Shown one piece after another: positions 25,077 through 34,454 of a stretch of DNA of 41,081 bases. Source of the DNA: Prevotellaceae bacterium (lineage in GTDB: Bacteria; Bacteroidota; Bacteroidia; Bacteroidales; Bacteroidaceae); NCBI GenBank assembly GCA_028723455.1, contig JAQYEW010000018.1:1-41081 (forward strand). Direction: 5' to 3'. The notes beneath the pieces are model-generated. The model worked only from the letters and a program-made list of their open reading frames with translations, did no database searches and was not told the origin of the DNA. Within the stretch, counting starts at the first letter, position 1, and the number at the start of each line of letters is the position of its first letter. The translations under genes and the position numbers were made by a program.

Positions 25077-25802
25077 TCATAAAAAATCTCCCGACAGCGA
25101 GTCCGCGTCCTGATTGCGCCAGACACCTGTCTTTTTCAACTGCGCTGGCTGGCCTGCCAAGAGTGAATATGCAGGAACATCATAGGCACGGTTCGTGAGT
25201 GAGCCGGCCGCTATCACACAGCGTGGGGGCAGCACGCTCCCCTTCATAATCAAACAGTTCATGGCAACCCATGTCTCTTCTCCTATCCTCACGTTGGCAT
25301 CACCCGAAGACACATTGGCAACTGACGTAGAAGGAGCCGCACTGAGTCGATGGAAGTCTGTGTCAAGAATCGTGCAGTTCCAGCCTAAGCGCACGCGGTC
25401 CTCCAAACGGATGTGGTTATAACATGCCAGACGCAGAGTGGTGCTGCTACACACACCCTTTCCAAATTCCAAACATCCCTTGGGGCCTATACTGATGGCT
25501 GAGTTATTGCCCACGCTGCAAGGGCCGTGGAAGCACACTTCCCCACCATGATTCTCGAAGACAATACCGGTGTCGGGGAACAGCGATACATGGAAGCGAC
25601 CTAATTGTATCATCGCAAATCGGATCTCATCGCTCTTGATACGCACGCTACCCTTGCAGGAGAGCAACGTGGGCTTATATAACACAATGGGCAGTCGTAC
25701 AGCCTGACGCCATGGTAAATAATGAAAATTAAACCACAACGTATAGGGCAGAGAGCGCAGCAACCAACGATGATGCCAAAGATTACGTATGAGACCTGAC
25801 AT
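25077..25802 (-). CDS. Left-handed beta-helix acyltransferase
   Basis: A 241-residue protein with imperfect hexapeptide repeats (CSVGNNSAISIGPKGCLEFG, IRLEDRVRLGWNCTIL, RIGEETWVAMNCLIMKGSVL) and the family ending YSLLAGQPAQL. The likely catalytic His is in LDTDFHRL. There is no clear membrane helix, but the N-terminal 40 residues are Trp/Leu-rich (WHHRWLLRSLPYTLWFNFHYLPW). It probably modifies the polysaccharide with an acetyl or similar group. It overlaps the upstream glycosyltransferase gene by 20 bases, so the two are coupled. Confidence 0.85.
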   Translation of the reverse strand: MSGLIRNLWHHRWLLRSLPYTLWFNFHYLPWRQAVRLPIVLYKPTLLSCKGSVRIKSDEIRFAMIQLGRFHVSLFPDTGIVFENHGGEVCFHGPCSVGNNSAISIGPKGCLEFGKGVCSSTTLRLACYNHIRLEDRVRLGWNCTILDTDFHRLSAAPSTSVANVSSGDANVRIGEETWVAMNCLIMKGSVLPPRCVIAAGSLTNRAYDVPAYSLLAGQPAQLKKTGVWRNQDADSLSGDFL

Positions 25803-27042
25803 GGCTTTCTTTTTTTATTTTGGACAATACTTCCTCGAAGAACGCCTGACGACACTTGGTAAGGGCTTCTACGGAATACTGTTGTCGGAATATTTTTTGT
25901 GCCTCTGAACTCAAATCTCTTCGGAGAGCCTCATCACTTATCAGACGTTGAAGCGCCTGGGCAAAGGCCTCTGGCGTGTCCGCCACCAAGCACGAATGTC
26001 CGTTCTGAAAATCAAGCCCCTCGACACCTACGGTCGTCGTAAGCATTGGGACGGACATGGCCGCCGCCTCCAGTATTTTCATACGCATACCGCTGCCCGA
26101 GAGGATTGGGACGATAAGGATGGAACCGTGCAAAGCATCGGAGAGCTTGTCAACAAAGCCAAGACGGTGGCTGCGAATACCACAAGCTTTTTCATAACTA
26201 CCGGGCCATCCGCCTCCTACAATGTTGAATTGTAAGGATTCTTTGACGGCAGGATCCAAAAGAGGACATACCTTGTTCAAAAACCAATCCACGCCTTCTT
26301 GATTGGGGAAATGGGCATAGCCCCCCAAAAAGCACACAGTACCATTCCATGCCTTATAGGGCATCACCTCCGCGTTGACGGCTGCAGGCGAAACGCCAAC
26401 AGGTGATTGACAGCCATTTTCTCTCAACATTTGGGCATCAGTAGCGGTGAGTGTGAGGATGTATTGAAATTTGTTCAACTGCGCTATTTCGTGCCGGCGC
26501 ACCATTTCCTTACGATGTTGCAACTCCGGGCTTTGCGGGAAGTCGGCCAAGAGACGCTCATTGCGGATGAAGCGGATTTCATGATGTACGAAGACAGCAG
26601 GAATATCCTTGGGCAACAAGTCAACGACATCCAAAAACTGATAGAAATCCACTTCCACGACATCGGCCTTCGCCAACCTTATATGCTTACGCAGGAAATC
26701 TCCGAAACGGGCATCCAAAGAAAAGCCATAAGGATCCAAGACACGCGACTGCTGAAAGGCAGGACTATCTGCCCGGAACCTCAGGTTAAAAGCACGCACG
26801 GCCTTCTGCCATACGAATGTCGGATTCAGCATCTGAGCCGCATAACTGTAACACACCAACTTCACCTCGGGCCATAAGACAGTAAGTTCCCTCATCGCCT
26901 TCAGGCTGTTATAGCCGTTTTGAGGAAAGATGAAAGTAATATTATGGTTATGGCGCATGCGGTCTATCATATTGAACTGCGCCTGTGCGCCACCCGAACT
27001 CAGCGGGAAAGGAAGAAGCGGAGAGACGATAACGATATTCAT
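25783..27042 (-). CDS. GT4-type glycosyltransferase
   Basis: A 419-residue GT-B enzyme. The N-terminus IVSPLLPFPLSSGGAQAQFN is the glycine-rich acceptor-side loop. The C-terminal half has FLGGYAHFPNQEGVDWFLN, the region of SGSGMRMKILEAAAMSVPML with the donor-binding Glu, and TTVGVEGLDFQNG, as in GT4 glycosyltransferases. It is cytoplasmic or membrane-associated and adds a sugar to the lipid-linked repeat unit. It overlaps the Wzx gene upstream by 4 bases (27039-27042) and the acyltransferase downstream by 20. Confidence 0.9.
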   Translation of the reverse strand: MNIVIVSPLLPFPLSSGGAQAQFNMIDRMRHNHNITFIFPQNGYNSLKAMRELTVLWPEVKLVCYSYAAQMLNPTFVWQKAVRAFNLRFRADSPAFQQSRVLDPYGFSLDARFGDFLRKHIRLAKADVVEVDFYQFLDVVDLLPKDIPAVFVHHEIRFIRNERLLADFPQSPELQHRKEMVRRHEIAQLNKFQYILTLTATDAQMLRENGCQSPVGVSPAAVNAEVMPYKAWNGTVCFLGGYAHFPNQEGVDWFLNKVCPLLDPAVKESLQFNIVGGGWPGSYEKACGIRSHRLGFVDKLSDALHGSILIVPILSGSGMRMKILEAAAMSVPMLTTTVGVEGLDFQNGHSCLVADTPEAFAQALQRLISDEALRRDLSSEAQKIFRQQYSVEALTKCRQAFFEEVLSKIKKESHVRSHT

Positions 27043-28496
27043 GGTTCTGGTTTTACATGGTTAGTTTTCTTACGGAAATGTATATAGCCTAAGGCATCTA
27101 TATAAGTAGAATTATGTAAGACGTAGCGAAGCAGGATATGCACAGAAAGAACAAACAGGGGAAGCAGGGCCAAATGTATCCACCATTCGGAAACCAAGGT
27201 ACGCAAAGCCCACATCACACCCATCAGTACACCAAAGGCTGACAGATAGCGCAGCAACAAGCGCCAGTCAAGTCCCGCACCTATCACCGAGCGTAACGAG
27301 ACCGAAGTTACCAACAAAACACTCAGTTCGGATGCCGTCCAAACAAAAGCGGAACCCATGCCCCGAAAAAAAGGAACAAGCACTATGTTCAGGAACACAC
27401 CGACGAGCGCACCCGCCACACTGCCACGCAACACCTGCCGGTCGCGGCCGAAAGGCATCAGCACCTGATTGACAACGATCTGTTCCAATCCAATGACCAG
27501 CAACAAGGGCATGACCAAGCGGAACAGCAGTACCGCGCTGGCGTAGTTCGGTCCGGCCACTGCCAGGACAATCTCAGGCGCGTAGACAATCCCCAACACA
27601 ATCAAGGGAAGTGCCACGGCGTACAGCACCTCATAGCTCTTGCCCAACAACTGGCGGATCTGTGCAAGGTCATGTGTTCCGCGCAGCGCACTGATACGCG
27701 ACATCATCACCGTCGTAAAGGCAGTGAACAGTCCGACGATGATGGCATGCAGTTTAATCGCTGTGGTATAGATTCCCACCTCGTAGTCGTCCGTAACAAA
27801 ACCCAGATAAACCACATTGAAGGTTGTGTACATCATGGTCATGATGGCATAACTCCCCAAAAGTCCCATCTGTTTGGCGTATTCAAGCAGGACACGCATG
27901 GGTTGTATCAGGAAACGGACAAAAGACCTGCTGTAAATCAGGTTGACGCTTCCGTTGGCGACGATTACGCCCACACTGAGATAGAAATACAGGGCATAGT
28001 CCTCGGGGCCACGCACCAAAGTAAATACAAGTACCACATAAAGCAAACGTACAAAAAGCGTCCGTAACGTGATGTATCGGAACTCTTCCATACCCTTGTA
28101 CAGCCACTCCACCGTAAACGTATTAAAGACAATCTGAAAGGCTCCCACCCACAGCAGGCGGCGATAGACGTATAGTTTGGGCACAATCAGGATACTCAAC
28201 ACATAGACGGAAAGTACCGCCATCGTAACCAGAAGGTTCAGTTGGAAGATATCCGAGAACACCTTGTTGCGCTTCGCCCCGTCGCCGTTGCACTTGGCAA
28301 TCTCGCGTGTGCCCAAGGTGTTTACGCCCATCATGGAAAACATAATAAAGTATTGCACCACGCTTTGCGCGAAATTGGTAATACCTATTCCTGTTACCCC
28401 CAGCATGCGAGACACATAGGGGTAAGTTACAAACTGCAAGACATACAATGATGTGGTGAGCAGGATGTTATACAATATGTTTTTCTTCAGGCCCAA
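27039..28496 (-). CDS. wzx: Wzx-type oligosaccharide flippase
   Basis: A 485-residue polytopic protein with about 12-14 hydrophobic segments, starting MGLKKNILYNILLTTSLYVL and followed by FVTYPYVSRMLGVTGIGI, the signature of the polysaccharide biosynthesis (RfbX/Wzx, MOP) family. It flips undecaprenyl-linked repeat units across the inner membrane so that Wzy can polymerise them. The coupling to a glycosyltransferase downstream (ATGA) and the nearby Wzy and Wzz mark a complete Wzx/Wzy-dependent pathway. The gene symbol is functional, not a strict orthologue. Confidence 0.92.
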   Translation of the reverse strand: MGLKKNILYNILLTTSLYVLQFVTYPYVSRMLGVTGIGITNFAQSVVQYFIMFSMMGVNTLGTREIAKCNGDGAKRNKVFSDIFQLNLLVTMAVLSVYVLSILIVPKLYVYRRLLWVGAFQIVFNTFTVEWLYKGMEEFRYITLRTLFVRLLYVVLVFTLVRGPEDYALYFYLSVGVIVANGSVNLIYSRSFVRFLIQPMRVLLEYAKQMGLLGSYAIMTMMYTTFNVVYLGFVTDDYEVGIYTTAIKLHAIIVGLFTAFTTVMMSRISALRGTHDLAQIRQLLGKSYEVLYAVALPLIVLGIVYAPEIVLAVAGPNYASAVLLFRLVMPLLLVIGLEQIVVNQVLMPFGRDRQVLRGSVAGALVGVFLNIVLVPFFRGMGSAFVWTASELSVLLVTSVSLRSVIGAGLDWRLLLRYLSAFGVLMGVMWALRTLVSEWWIHLALLPLFVLSVHILLRYVLHNSTYIDALGYIHFRKKTNHVKPEP

Positions 28497-28510
28497 CAGG
28501 ATATGTATTT

Positions 28511-29356
28511 TTAGCGTACTCTATGATGGACATCATGCACTAAGCGCCACAAGCCATGCAAAGCGTTGATCAGGGCGATGTGCCACGCGGGGTATCGTTT
28601 CTCCAGATACAACTGGCGGCTGCGCTCCATGTGTTCTTTCTTTCTGTCGGAAACAATGCTTTGCCCCTCGTAATGAATGATGCGTACGTCGGGCAGACAA
28701 TGCAACTGATAGCCGGCCCGCGCTATGCGATCGCAAAGGTCCGTCTCCTCGTAATACAGGAAGAAATCAGGATCGAAAGCTCCTACTTCATCCAGCACCT
28801 CACGACGTACAGCCAGATCCGCCCCAATGATGTAGCCCACGGGGATGGGTGTCGAAGTGAAGTTAAACGTCAGGTTGCGGTCTCCGCGCAAGCGGTACCA
28901 GGCGTTCCACGTCAAGAAATGCAACGACATACGCAAGGAAGGGCGATAGCGCATAAACGACTGGTTGGGAAGCATATCAGCCGTCAGCAGATTGCCTCCG
29001 CAAGCCCCCACTTCGGGATGGCTGTCGAGATAGGAAGACAAACGCGAGGGGGCATCGTCCAAAAGCAGCGTGTCAGGATTCAGGAAAAGGATATTACGGC
29101 CACCGGCCACCTCCAAACCACGGTTGTTGGCCCGGCCAAAACCGATGTTCTCCTCCATATATATATAGGTGATACGGCTGTCCTGGGAAAAATGATCGCG
29201 GCTGTCGTCCGTGCTGGCGTTATCCACCAGGATCACCTCGAACCGACACTGCCTGACAAATCCAAAGACGCTGTCAATGCAGGCCTGCGTCAGCTCCCGT
29301 GTGTTATAGTTGACAATAATAATGCTCAGATCCACCATAGGCACATCAGTCGTCAT
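28511..29356 (-). CDS. Family 2 glycosyltransferase, WbbL-like
   Basis: A 281-residue GT-A enzyme: LSIIIVNYNTRELTQACIDS, LVDNASTDDS, the ENIGFGRANNRG segment, FLNPDTLLL and an FFLYYEETDLCDRIARAGY block, the pattern of WbbL-type rhamnosyltransferases. It lacks transmembrane helices. ATG 29356 overlaps the end of the Wzy gene by 11 bases; ATG 29338, in better agreement with the family start, is the alternative. It adds one sugar of the repeat unit; the identity is inferred from family resemblance only. Confidence 0.9.
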   Translation of the reverse strand: MTTDVPMVDLSIIIVNYNTRELTQACIDSVFGFVRQCRFEVILVDNASTDDSRDHFSQDSRITYIYMEENIGFGRANNRGLEVAGGRNILFLNPDTLLLDDAPSRLSSYLDSHPEVGACGGNLLTADMLPNQSFMRYRPSLRMSLHFLTWNAWYRLRGDRNLTFNFTSTPIPVGYIIGADLAVRREVLDEVGAFDPDFFLYYEETDLCDRIARAGYQLHCLPDVRIIHYEGQSIVSDRKKEHMERSRQLYLEKRYPAWHIALINALHGLWRLVHDVHHRVR

Positions 29357-30503
29357 AGTTTCGGTTAAAGATGTAAAGACGCTCCTCGTAGCTGCGGCCG
29401 CCAAGGAGCATATTGTCATATTCACTAACGATGTTGTTCATCTGTCCGTGCGTCTTCAGGACACAGTAGAGGGCGACAAAGCCAATGAACAGATAGCGGT
29501 TATTCTTCAGTGCGAAGCATCTGGGCAAATCTGCCCACAAGATCCAGTAAGAGAAGAAGAAAAGGTACGAGAAACGCAGGCTGAGCACCCGGAACTCGCT
29601 GAAATAGAAAAACAGCGAGGCATAGATCAGGTAGGAGTTGATGAAGAGCATATTGTCCTTGCGCACTTCCAGCAAGCGATTGTAATACAACCACACAAGC
29701 GTGGCCGTAAGCAGGCGTTCAAGATAGCCGATACTGATGCCTGCCGCCTCCTCCATCTGTCCGCTCGTATAGTTTTCTATGACGGTTGCAAGATGGCCGC
29801 CCGCATCGCCAAGCACCAAATTCGCCACACTCAGGAAGATGGGTATGCGCCCCAGGAAAATGATATTGCCCACTACAAAGACAGCGGCAAAGACCCACTT
29901 GTTTGTGGAACGGTGGAGAAAGAAATAGCAAGGCAGGAAGAATACGGCGGAAATGTGGAACATCATGCCCAGTATGTTCCAGAGGAAAAACGGCAAGGGA
30001 CGGCGTTGCCGGATATAGTGCAGCGTGTTGACAAAAATAAGGATGCTGATGGCATTACGCATCAGGTTGATACTGAGCATCAGTCCGCCGAAGCACGTAA
30101 AAAGCAGGAGTCCCAGCACCGGATTGTCAAGCCGCCTGCGCAGGAAACGCAACAGCAACACAAGGTTGACGGCAGTACATACGACATTCAGGAAAATGTA
30201 ATTAGGCACCATCATTTTGCACAGCCACATCAGCAGCGTAAAACCCGGTTCGATACGCCAAAGCACCTTCGTACTTGTATAGGCATTGTTCCATACATTC
30301 TCCAGTTCGCATTTCTGATAGTCGGCATAATAGGCCGTCCAGTCAGTGCTGACATAGCCACGGAAGGCAAAGAAGAAGAACATCAGCGCCACCACGCCCC
30401 ACAGCGTATAACGGCGATAGTCCTCACGCTCTTCGTACTGATAATACAAAGCCGCGAGTCCTATGACGACCACCATTAGGATGTAGGGCAGCGAATAAAT
30501 CAT
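29346..30503 (-). CDS. wzy: Wzy-type polysaccharide polymerase (EpsG-like)
   Basis: A 385-residue membrane protein with about 10 hydrophobic segments and the EpsG-family pattern: an early FRGYVSTDWTAYYADY segment just after helix 2 and an LMRNAISILIFV segment near the middle. It joins repeat units at the periplasmic face of the inner membrane. Wzy proteins diverge strongly, so family assignment rests on topology, these motifs and its place between Wzz and the glycosyltransferases. It overlaps the Wzz gene by 4 bases (30500-30503). Confidence 0.85.
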   Translation of the reverse strand: MIYSLPYILMVVVIGLAALYYQYEEREDYRRYTLWGVVALMFFFFAFRGYVSTDWTAYYADYQKCELENVWNNAYTSTKVLWRIEPGFTLLMWLCKMMVPNYIFLNVVCTAVNLVLLLRFLRRRLDNPVLGLLLFTCFGGLMLSINLMRNAISILIFVNTLHYIRQRRPLPFFLWNILGMMFHISAVFFLPCYFFLHRSTNKWVFAAVFVVGNIIFLGRIPIFLSVANLVLGDAGGHLATVIENYTSGQMEEAAGISIGYLERLLTATLVWLYYNRLLEVRKDNMLFINSYLIYASLFFYFSEFRVLSLRFSYLFFFSYWILWADLPRCFALKNNRYLFIGFVALYCVLKTHGQMNNIVSEYDNMLLGGRSYEERLYIFNRNYDD

Positions 30504-31585
30504 ACCTTCGTCTTTCTACGTTTGAGCAAGTCGCGTAGGAAGAGGACCCATGCTGCATCTGCCATGACACCCAGGAAGACAAAGAAAGCGACAATATAGC
30601 GGCGAGGCAAGTTGCTGGGCTTGACGGGGATGCTTGCCGACTGCAAAACGGTAAAGGCAGGCGTCCGCTCCTGTATCTTGGCTTGCGCGACACTCAACTG
30701 CTGGGCAAACTGGTTGTAAACATTGAACCGCAACTGCATGTTATTCTCCAACTCGTCGCGGCGCGTGATATGGCTTTCCAATATCATGTCCTTGTGCGTG
30801 TCGCTATAACGGGCATAGGCTTCCTGTGCGGCTTTGTAATTCGCATAGGACTCCTCGTACATACGCTTGGCATAATCATAATCATTACGTGCTTTCTGCG
30901 TCCTGTACGCCGTAATGTATTGCTGGATACGCTTTTGGATGGTGTCCACCATTGTGGCGGCAACCTTTGGGTCCTGGTCCGTAAAGGTTAAGGTGATGAC
31001 ACTGGTTTTCTTATCTACCAGACATGAGGCCAGACCACGAACGGCCGTACAAACCTCGTACTGCGTCTCGTCCATCTGATAGGGCAGGTTGGGCGCTTTT
31101 CCTTCACCTGCCGGTTTGGCCTTGATTTTCTTGATAAGCTTACGAACCATCAGCATCGGATAGTCCCAGAAAGGCATCTTGCCCTCGAAGAGCAAGTGGT
31201 TGTAATAGGTGGTGCGCTTTTGGCTCTCCAACCCTTCCACCTCAACATCAAAAAGGCGCACGATAAAGTCGGGCGAAGCAAGGATGTCGGGATAGATTTC
31301 CGGATAGATGGCATCCACACCGCTTCCCGAAGAACCGATCTTTACGCCGACCATCGAAGCCAGATCGCTCAGGTTGTCTGCCATGCTGCCTGCACCCGAT
31401 ATTTCGGGAGCCAACACCACCATCGAAGTATAACTTTTGGGGGTGCTCAAAGCCACAATCACCCCCAACACCAGGCTCACACCCACAAACACGCACAGCA
31501 AACGGAACTCTCCAAGCACCTTGCGCGCCAAGCCTATCAGGTCAATCTCTCTCGTCCTGGGCTGAATATCTTTTTTCTCCATCAT
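30500..31585 (-). CDS. wzz: Wzz-type chain-length regulator
   Basis: A 361-residue polysaccharide co-polymerase. A cytoplasmic N-terminus with EIDLIGLARKVL precedes transmembrane helix 1 (about 32-52), then a periplasmic domain with helical coiled-coil stretches (about 215-310), and the SIPVKPSNLPRRY proline-rich motif leading into helix 2 (about 332-352). The short KRRKTKV tail shows that no BY-kinase domain is fused, so the cognate kinase, if any, is elsewhere. An ATG one codon later (MEKK) is an equally possible start. It lies 11 bases after the export-protein gene. Confidence 0.9.
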   Translation of the reverse strand: MMEKKDIQPRTREIDLIGLARKVLGEFRLLCVFVGVSLVLGVIVALSTPKSYTSMVVLAPEISGAGSMADNLSDLASMVGVKIGSSGSGVDAIYPEIYPDILASPDFIVRLFDVEVEGLESQKRTTYYNHLLFEGKMPFWDYPMLMVRKLIKKIKAKPAGEGKAPNLPYQMDETQYEVCTAVRGLASCLVDKKTSVITLTFTDQDPKVAATMVDTIQKRIQQYITAYRTQKARNDYDYAKRMYEESYANYKAAQEAYARYSDTHKDMILESHITRRDELENNMQLRFNVYNQFAQQLSVAQAKIQERTPAFTVLQSASIPVKPSNLPRRYIVAFFVFLGVMADAAWVLFLRDLLKRRKTKV

Positions 31586-31596
31586 CCTCCTTGAAA

Positions 31597-34086
31597 CTAT
31601 TTCTTCAGGATTGTCATCAACGCCACTACCACACTCGCCAACGAGGCAGTACCGCTGGTAATGGCCATAATCTCACCCGTGGACATGCCTTTCTTGAAAC
31701 TGCGCGTGGGCACAATAATCTCGCAACCGGGCTGGATCTTCTTTGCGCTGAAACGACCCAGTTTCTTTACCGCACCGTTCATGTAGATGGCATAAGTACC
31801 TCGCTTTCTGGCACGGTTGGCATAACCGCCCGCCCGTTCTATGTAATAACTCAAGGGCTTACCCTTGACGTAATTGATGCTGTTGGGATAGATGACCTCG
31901 CCGTTCACCTTCACCGTATTGCTGAACTGGGGAACAACAAGCACGTCGCCCTCGCGCAACAGGATGTCGTGTTCGCCGCCAATCTCAGCCAATGCCTTGT
32001 CCAAGTCGACCGCCACGGGATAGGTATCACCCATATCCAATTTCAGCTGCATCAGACTGTCGGCCCTTTCGGCATTATAATCCTTATCATTCTGCATCGC
32101 CTCTTCGTACATCTGCATCTGGGCCGCACGCAAGGCATTCTCGCGTTGCAGGCGTTCGTCAGCCGTCATGCGGCGCATCAGTCGACCGCCGCGCGTATAG
32201 GCATCCTTGGAAAGCCCGCCCGCCGCCTGCACCAGGTCGCTCAGGCGATAATGGGTGCTCTGCATGGCATATTCGCCTTCAAAGTTCACGCATCCCTCAA
32301 TGCGCACCAACTTCTGCTTGATGTTCAGGGGCGAACGGCGCACAAAGACACGGTCATAGGGCATCAGTACCAGGCTGCTGTCCGTGGCTCTAAGCCCATC
32401 GGCAAGTGAAATGGTATAGCTCTGACTCAACACCTCGCTCTTCTCCAGCTGGTTCTGCGACAGCAGACGACGATAAACGTCAACGCGGACGGTGGAGGCG
32501 GCATCCGTCAGTCCGCCGGCCATCAAAATCAAATCCTCGACATGGGTGTTCTCGGCATAGGTGTAGGTACCCGGATAAACGACCTCGCCACCGATGGTCA
32601 TCGTGCGCTCTCCCTGCATATCCACCACACTGGGGATAAACAGAATATCGCCATTACGCAAGGGGACGTCAGCCGCCTCTCCTTTCAACAAGGCATCCAG
32701 ATCCACACTCATCATCTGGTTCGTCAGATCGTCCTTCTCACGCTGCATCACACCGCGCGTACGGAAGGCATCCTCGCGCAAACCCTGTGCGGCCTCTATC
32801 AACTGGCGGACGCTTTGGATACTTCCGCCCAATTCGTACTGCCCGGGATGCATCACCGCTCCACGTATCTCCACCATATTCCGGAACCGTGCCACTACGC
32901 TATCCACGAAGATGCTGTCGCCGTCCATCAGCGTGAAGCTGCCTTGGTGAAACTCATCCACGGTGTGCATACTGTACATGGCACCTTTCTTTCGCGTCAG
33001 GCGCACGCTCTCGGTAAAGGCATCGCCCGCAAAGCCGCCCGCATTGTTCAGGAGCTGCTTGACGGTCTCGCTCTGGCGCATCTCGTAGAACATGGGGCGC
33101 TTCACGCGACCGCGCACCTCAACAAGCGCCTCGTAAGGTCCTACAACGATAACGTCATTGTCCTGCAAACGTATATCACCCCTCGCATTGCCATTGAGCA
33201 GATAGTCATAGACATCCAACAAGCCCACTTGTCGCCCTTGGCGGTACACCTTGATATTACGCAAGGTACCAATGTCGTTGATACCGCCGGCACTGTACAG
33301 CGCGTTGAAGGTGCTGGACAAACTGCTCAACGTGTAGGTGCCGGGGGTCTTCACCTCGCCCATCACCTGCACCTGGATACTACGGTTCTCGCCCAGCGAG
33401 AGCGCTATCTGACAATCCTGGTAGAACCTCCCCACCTGCTGACGCACACGCTGCGTGGCCTTCTGCACGGAGAGCCCGCCTAACTGTATGGGACCCACGC
33501 CTGGCACCACCACCTGACCGTCGGGCGAAACAACACCTTCGAAGGTCTCCTGACTGGCTCCCCAAATGTCGATGATCACCTTATCGCCAGGTCCAAGAAC
33601 GTAGTTCTGGGGAGTGGCCATATTCTGGGAAGGCTCGAAAGTGAGCAGTTCGTTGTTAAAGATATTTCTGCCGAACACCTGCTTGCCTTCATCCACCACC
33701 TCCAGCGTATCGGGCATCAGAGCCGCAAGTTCAGATTCCATCGCCTCGCGCTGCTGCTGACGTGTCAGCAGCTCCTCACGTTCGGCAATCTGCAAGCCGC
33801 TCTGCTGGCGACGGCGCATCCTGCCGTCATCCTGTGATTCCGATGTAACGGCCGAACTTACCGCACCTAACTGTTTTTGCTGGCTCTCGACTTTTTTGCG
33901 GATTCTTCGCAACTGTTCCACAGTGGCTCCCCGCTGCAAAAGTTTGTTTACGATCTGGCTCTGGCTGGTGCCCTTCTTTTGTTCTTTCTGGGCAAATTCC
34001 AATACTTTATCGTCGCTGATGGTCTGCGTCCAAGCGTTGAGGGAACAGCAAAAAACCAGCAATAGCGCCAAGAGGTGTTTTTTCAT
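31597..34086 (-). CDS. Large SLBB-domain polysaccharide export protein (Wza-like)
   Basis: An 829-residue exported protein. The signal peptide (LLALLLVFCCSLNAWTQ) lacks a clear lipobox, unlike E. coli Wza. Residues about 35-130 are charged and coiled-coil-like. A Poly_export domain follows with YVLGPGDKVIIDIWGASQ, then about six SLBB (ubiquitin-like) modules marked by repeated V-GEV-PGTY segments such as VMGEVKTPGTYTL and IGGEVVYPGTYTY. A hydrophobic stretch near the C-terminus may span a membrane. It should carry the finished polysaccharide across the periplasm and outer membrane. The length, over twice that of E. coli Wza, is usual for Bacteroidales. It is the first gene of the locus. Confidence 0.9.
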   Translation of the reverse strand: MKKHLLALLLVFCCSLNAWTQTISDDKVLEFAQKEQKKGTSQSQIVNKLLQRGATVEQLRRIRKKVESQQKQLGAVSSAVTSESQDDGRMRRRQQSGLQIAEREELLTRQQQREAMESELAALMPDTLEVVDEGKQVFGRNIFNNELLTFEPSQNMATPQNYVLGPGDKVIIDIWGASQETFEGVVSPDGQVVVPGVGPIQLGGLSVQKATQRVRQQVGRFYQDCQIALSLGENRSIQVQVMGEVKTPGTYTLSSLSSTFNALYSAGGINDIGTLRNIKVYRQGRQVGLLDVYDYLLNGNARGDIRLQDNDVIVVGPYEALVEVRGRVKRPMFYEMRQSETVKQLLNNAGGFAGDAFTESVRLTRKKGAMYSMHTVDEFHQGSFTLMDGDSIFVDSVVARFRNMVEIRGAVMHPGQYELGGSIQSVRQLIEAAQGLREDAFRTRGVMQREKDDLTNQMMSVDLDALLKGEAADVPLRNGDILFIPSVVDMQGERTMTIGGEVVYPGTYTYAENTHVEDLILMAGGLTDAASTVRVDVYRRLLSQNQLEKSEVLSQSYTISLADGLRATDSSLVLMPYDRVFVRRSPLNIKQKLVRIEGCVNFEGEYAMQSTHYRLSDLVQAAGGLSKDAYTRGGRLMRRMTADERLQRENALRAAQMQMYEEAMQNDKDYNAERADSLMQLKLDMGDTYPVAVDLDKALAEIGGEHDILLREGDVLVVPQFSNTVKVNGEVIYPNSINYVKGKPLSYYIERAGGYANRARKRGTYAIYMNGAVKKLGRFSAKKIQPGCEIIVPTRSFKKGMSTGEIMAITSGTASLASVVVALMTILKK

Positions 34087-34163
34087 GTTTTCGCGTATTT
34101 TTCTTAATATTCATTAACGCCCGAAACGTGCTTTTTATTGCATCTGAGGTCGTCTAAAACGCA

Positions 34164-34171
34164 CAAAGATA
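34164..34171 (-). promoter_or_regulatory. -7 box of the polysaccharide operon promoter
   Basis: TATCTTTG on the minus strand matches the consensus and lies about 78 bases before the export-protein start at 34086. The -33 area lacks a TTTG, so a regulator may be needed. No invertible inverted repeats flank the box. Confidence 0.5.
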
Positions 34172-34199
34172 CGACTTTTCCGCGAATTACCCATTATGG

Positions 34200-34238
34200 C
34201 CGAGAAAAAAGGGAGGCAAAGTCCTCCCTTTTTCTCGG
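34200..34238. terminator. Strong bidirectional terminator hairpin
   Basis: 34200-34216 pairs with 34223-34238: six G/C-rich pairs next to the loop CAAAGT, five A-T pairs, and CCGAG/CTCGG at the base, with one extra A. The A/T part of the stem supplies a T-tract on either strand. It lies just downstream of the truncated minus-strand frame ending at 34245 and isolates the polysaccharide promoter. Confidence 0.75.
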
Positions 34239-34244
34239 TTGCTC

Positions 34245-34454
34245 TTACCAGCGACCGCCCGAAGAGCCGCTCTTTGTTCCGGAAACGGTGGTACTCGTGA
34301 ACCCGATGGTCAGCGTATAACTACTGCCACTGCTGACACCCGGTCCCGAGACAAGCACCTGACTGCCACTGCCCTTGATACCTACCTTCAGTGCCTTGGG
34401 CGAACTGCCATCCTGCGCCACAAAAGCCAGGTAGGAATAGACAGTAGGATTACT
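34245..34454 (-). pseudogene. Orphan C-terminal fragment of a surface or carbohydrate-binding protein
   Basis: On the minus strand 69 codons are open from 34454 to the TAA at 34245-34247, with a TGA directly upstream in frame (34457-34455) and no start codon. The residues (SYLAFVAQDG, then LKVGIKGSGSQVLVSGPG, ending GSSGGRW) look like the Ser/Gly-rich end of a Bacteroidales secreted carbohydrate-binding-domain protein. The strong terminator 6 bases downstream fits a genuine gene end. I read this as the remnant of a gene whose 5' part was lost. The family name is a tentative recollection of the motif. Confidence 0.5.

Noticed and set aside
29310..30479. 389-codon plus-strand frame rich in Gln, Glu and His
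   Set aside because: It is the antisense of the EpsG-like Wzy gene; the composition reflects reversed hydrophobic codons.
34086..34200. Invertible promoter of the polysaccharide operon
   Set aside because: No pair of inverted repeats flanks the -7 box at the distances seen in phase-variable Bacteroides capsule loci.
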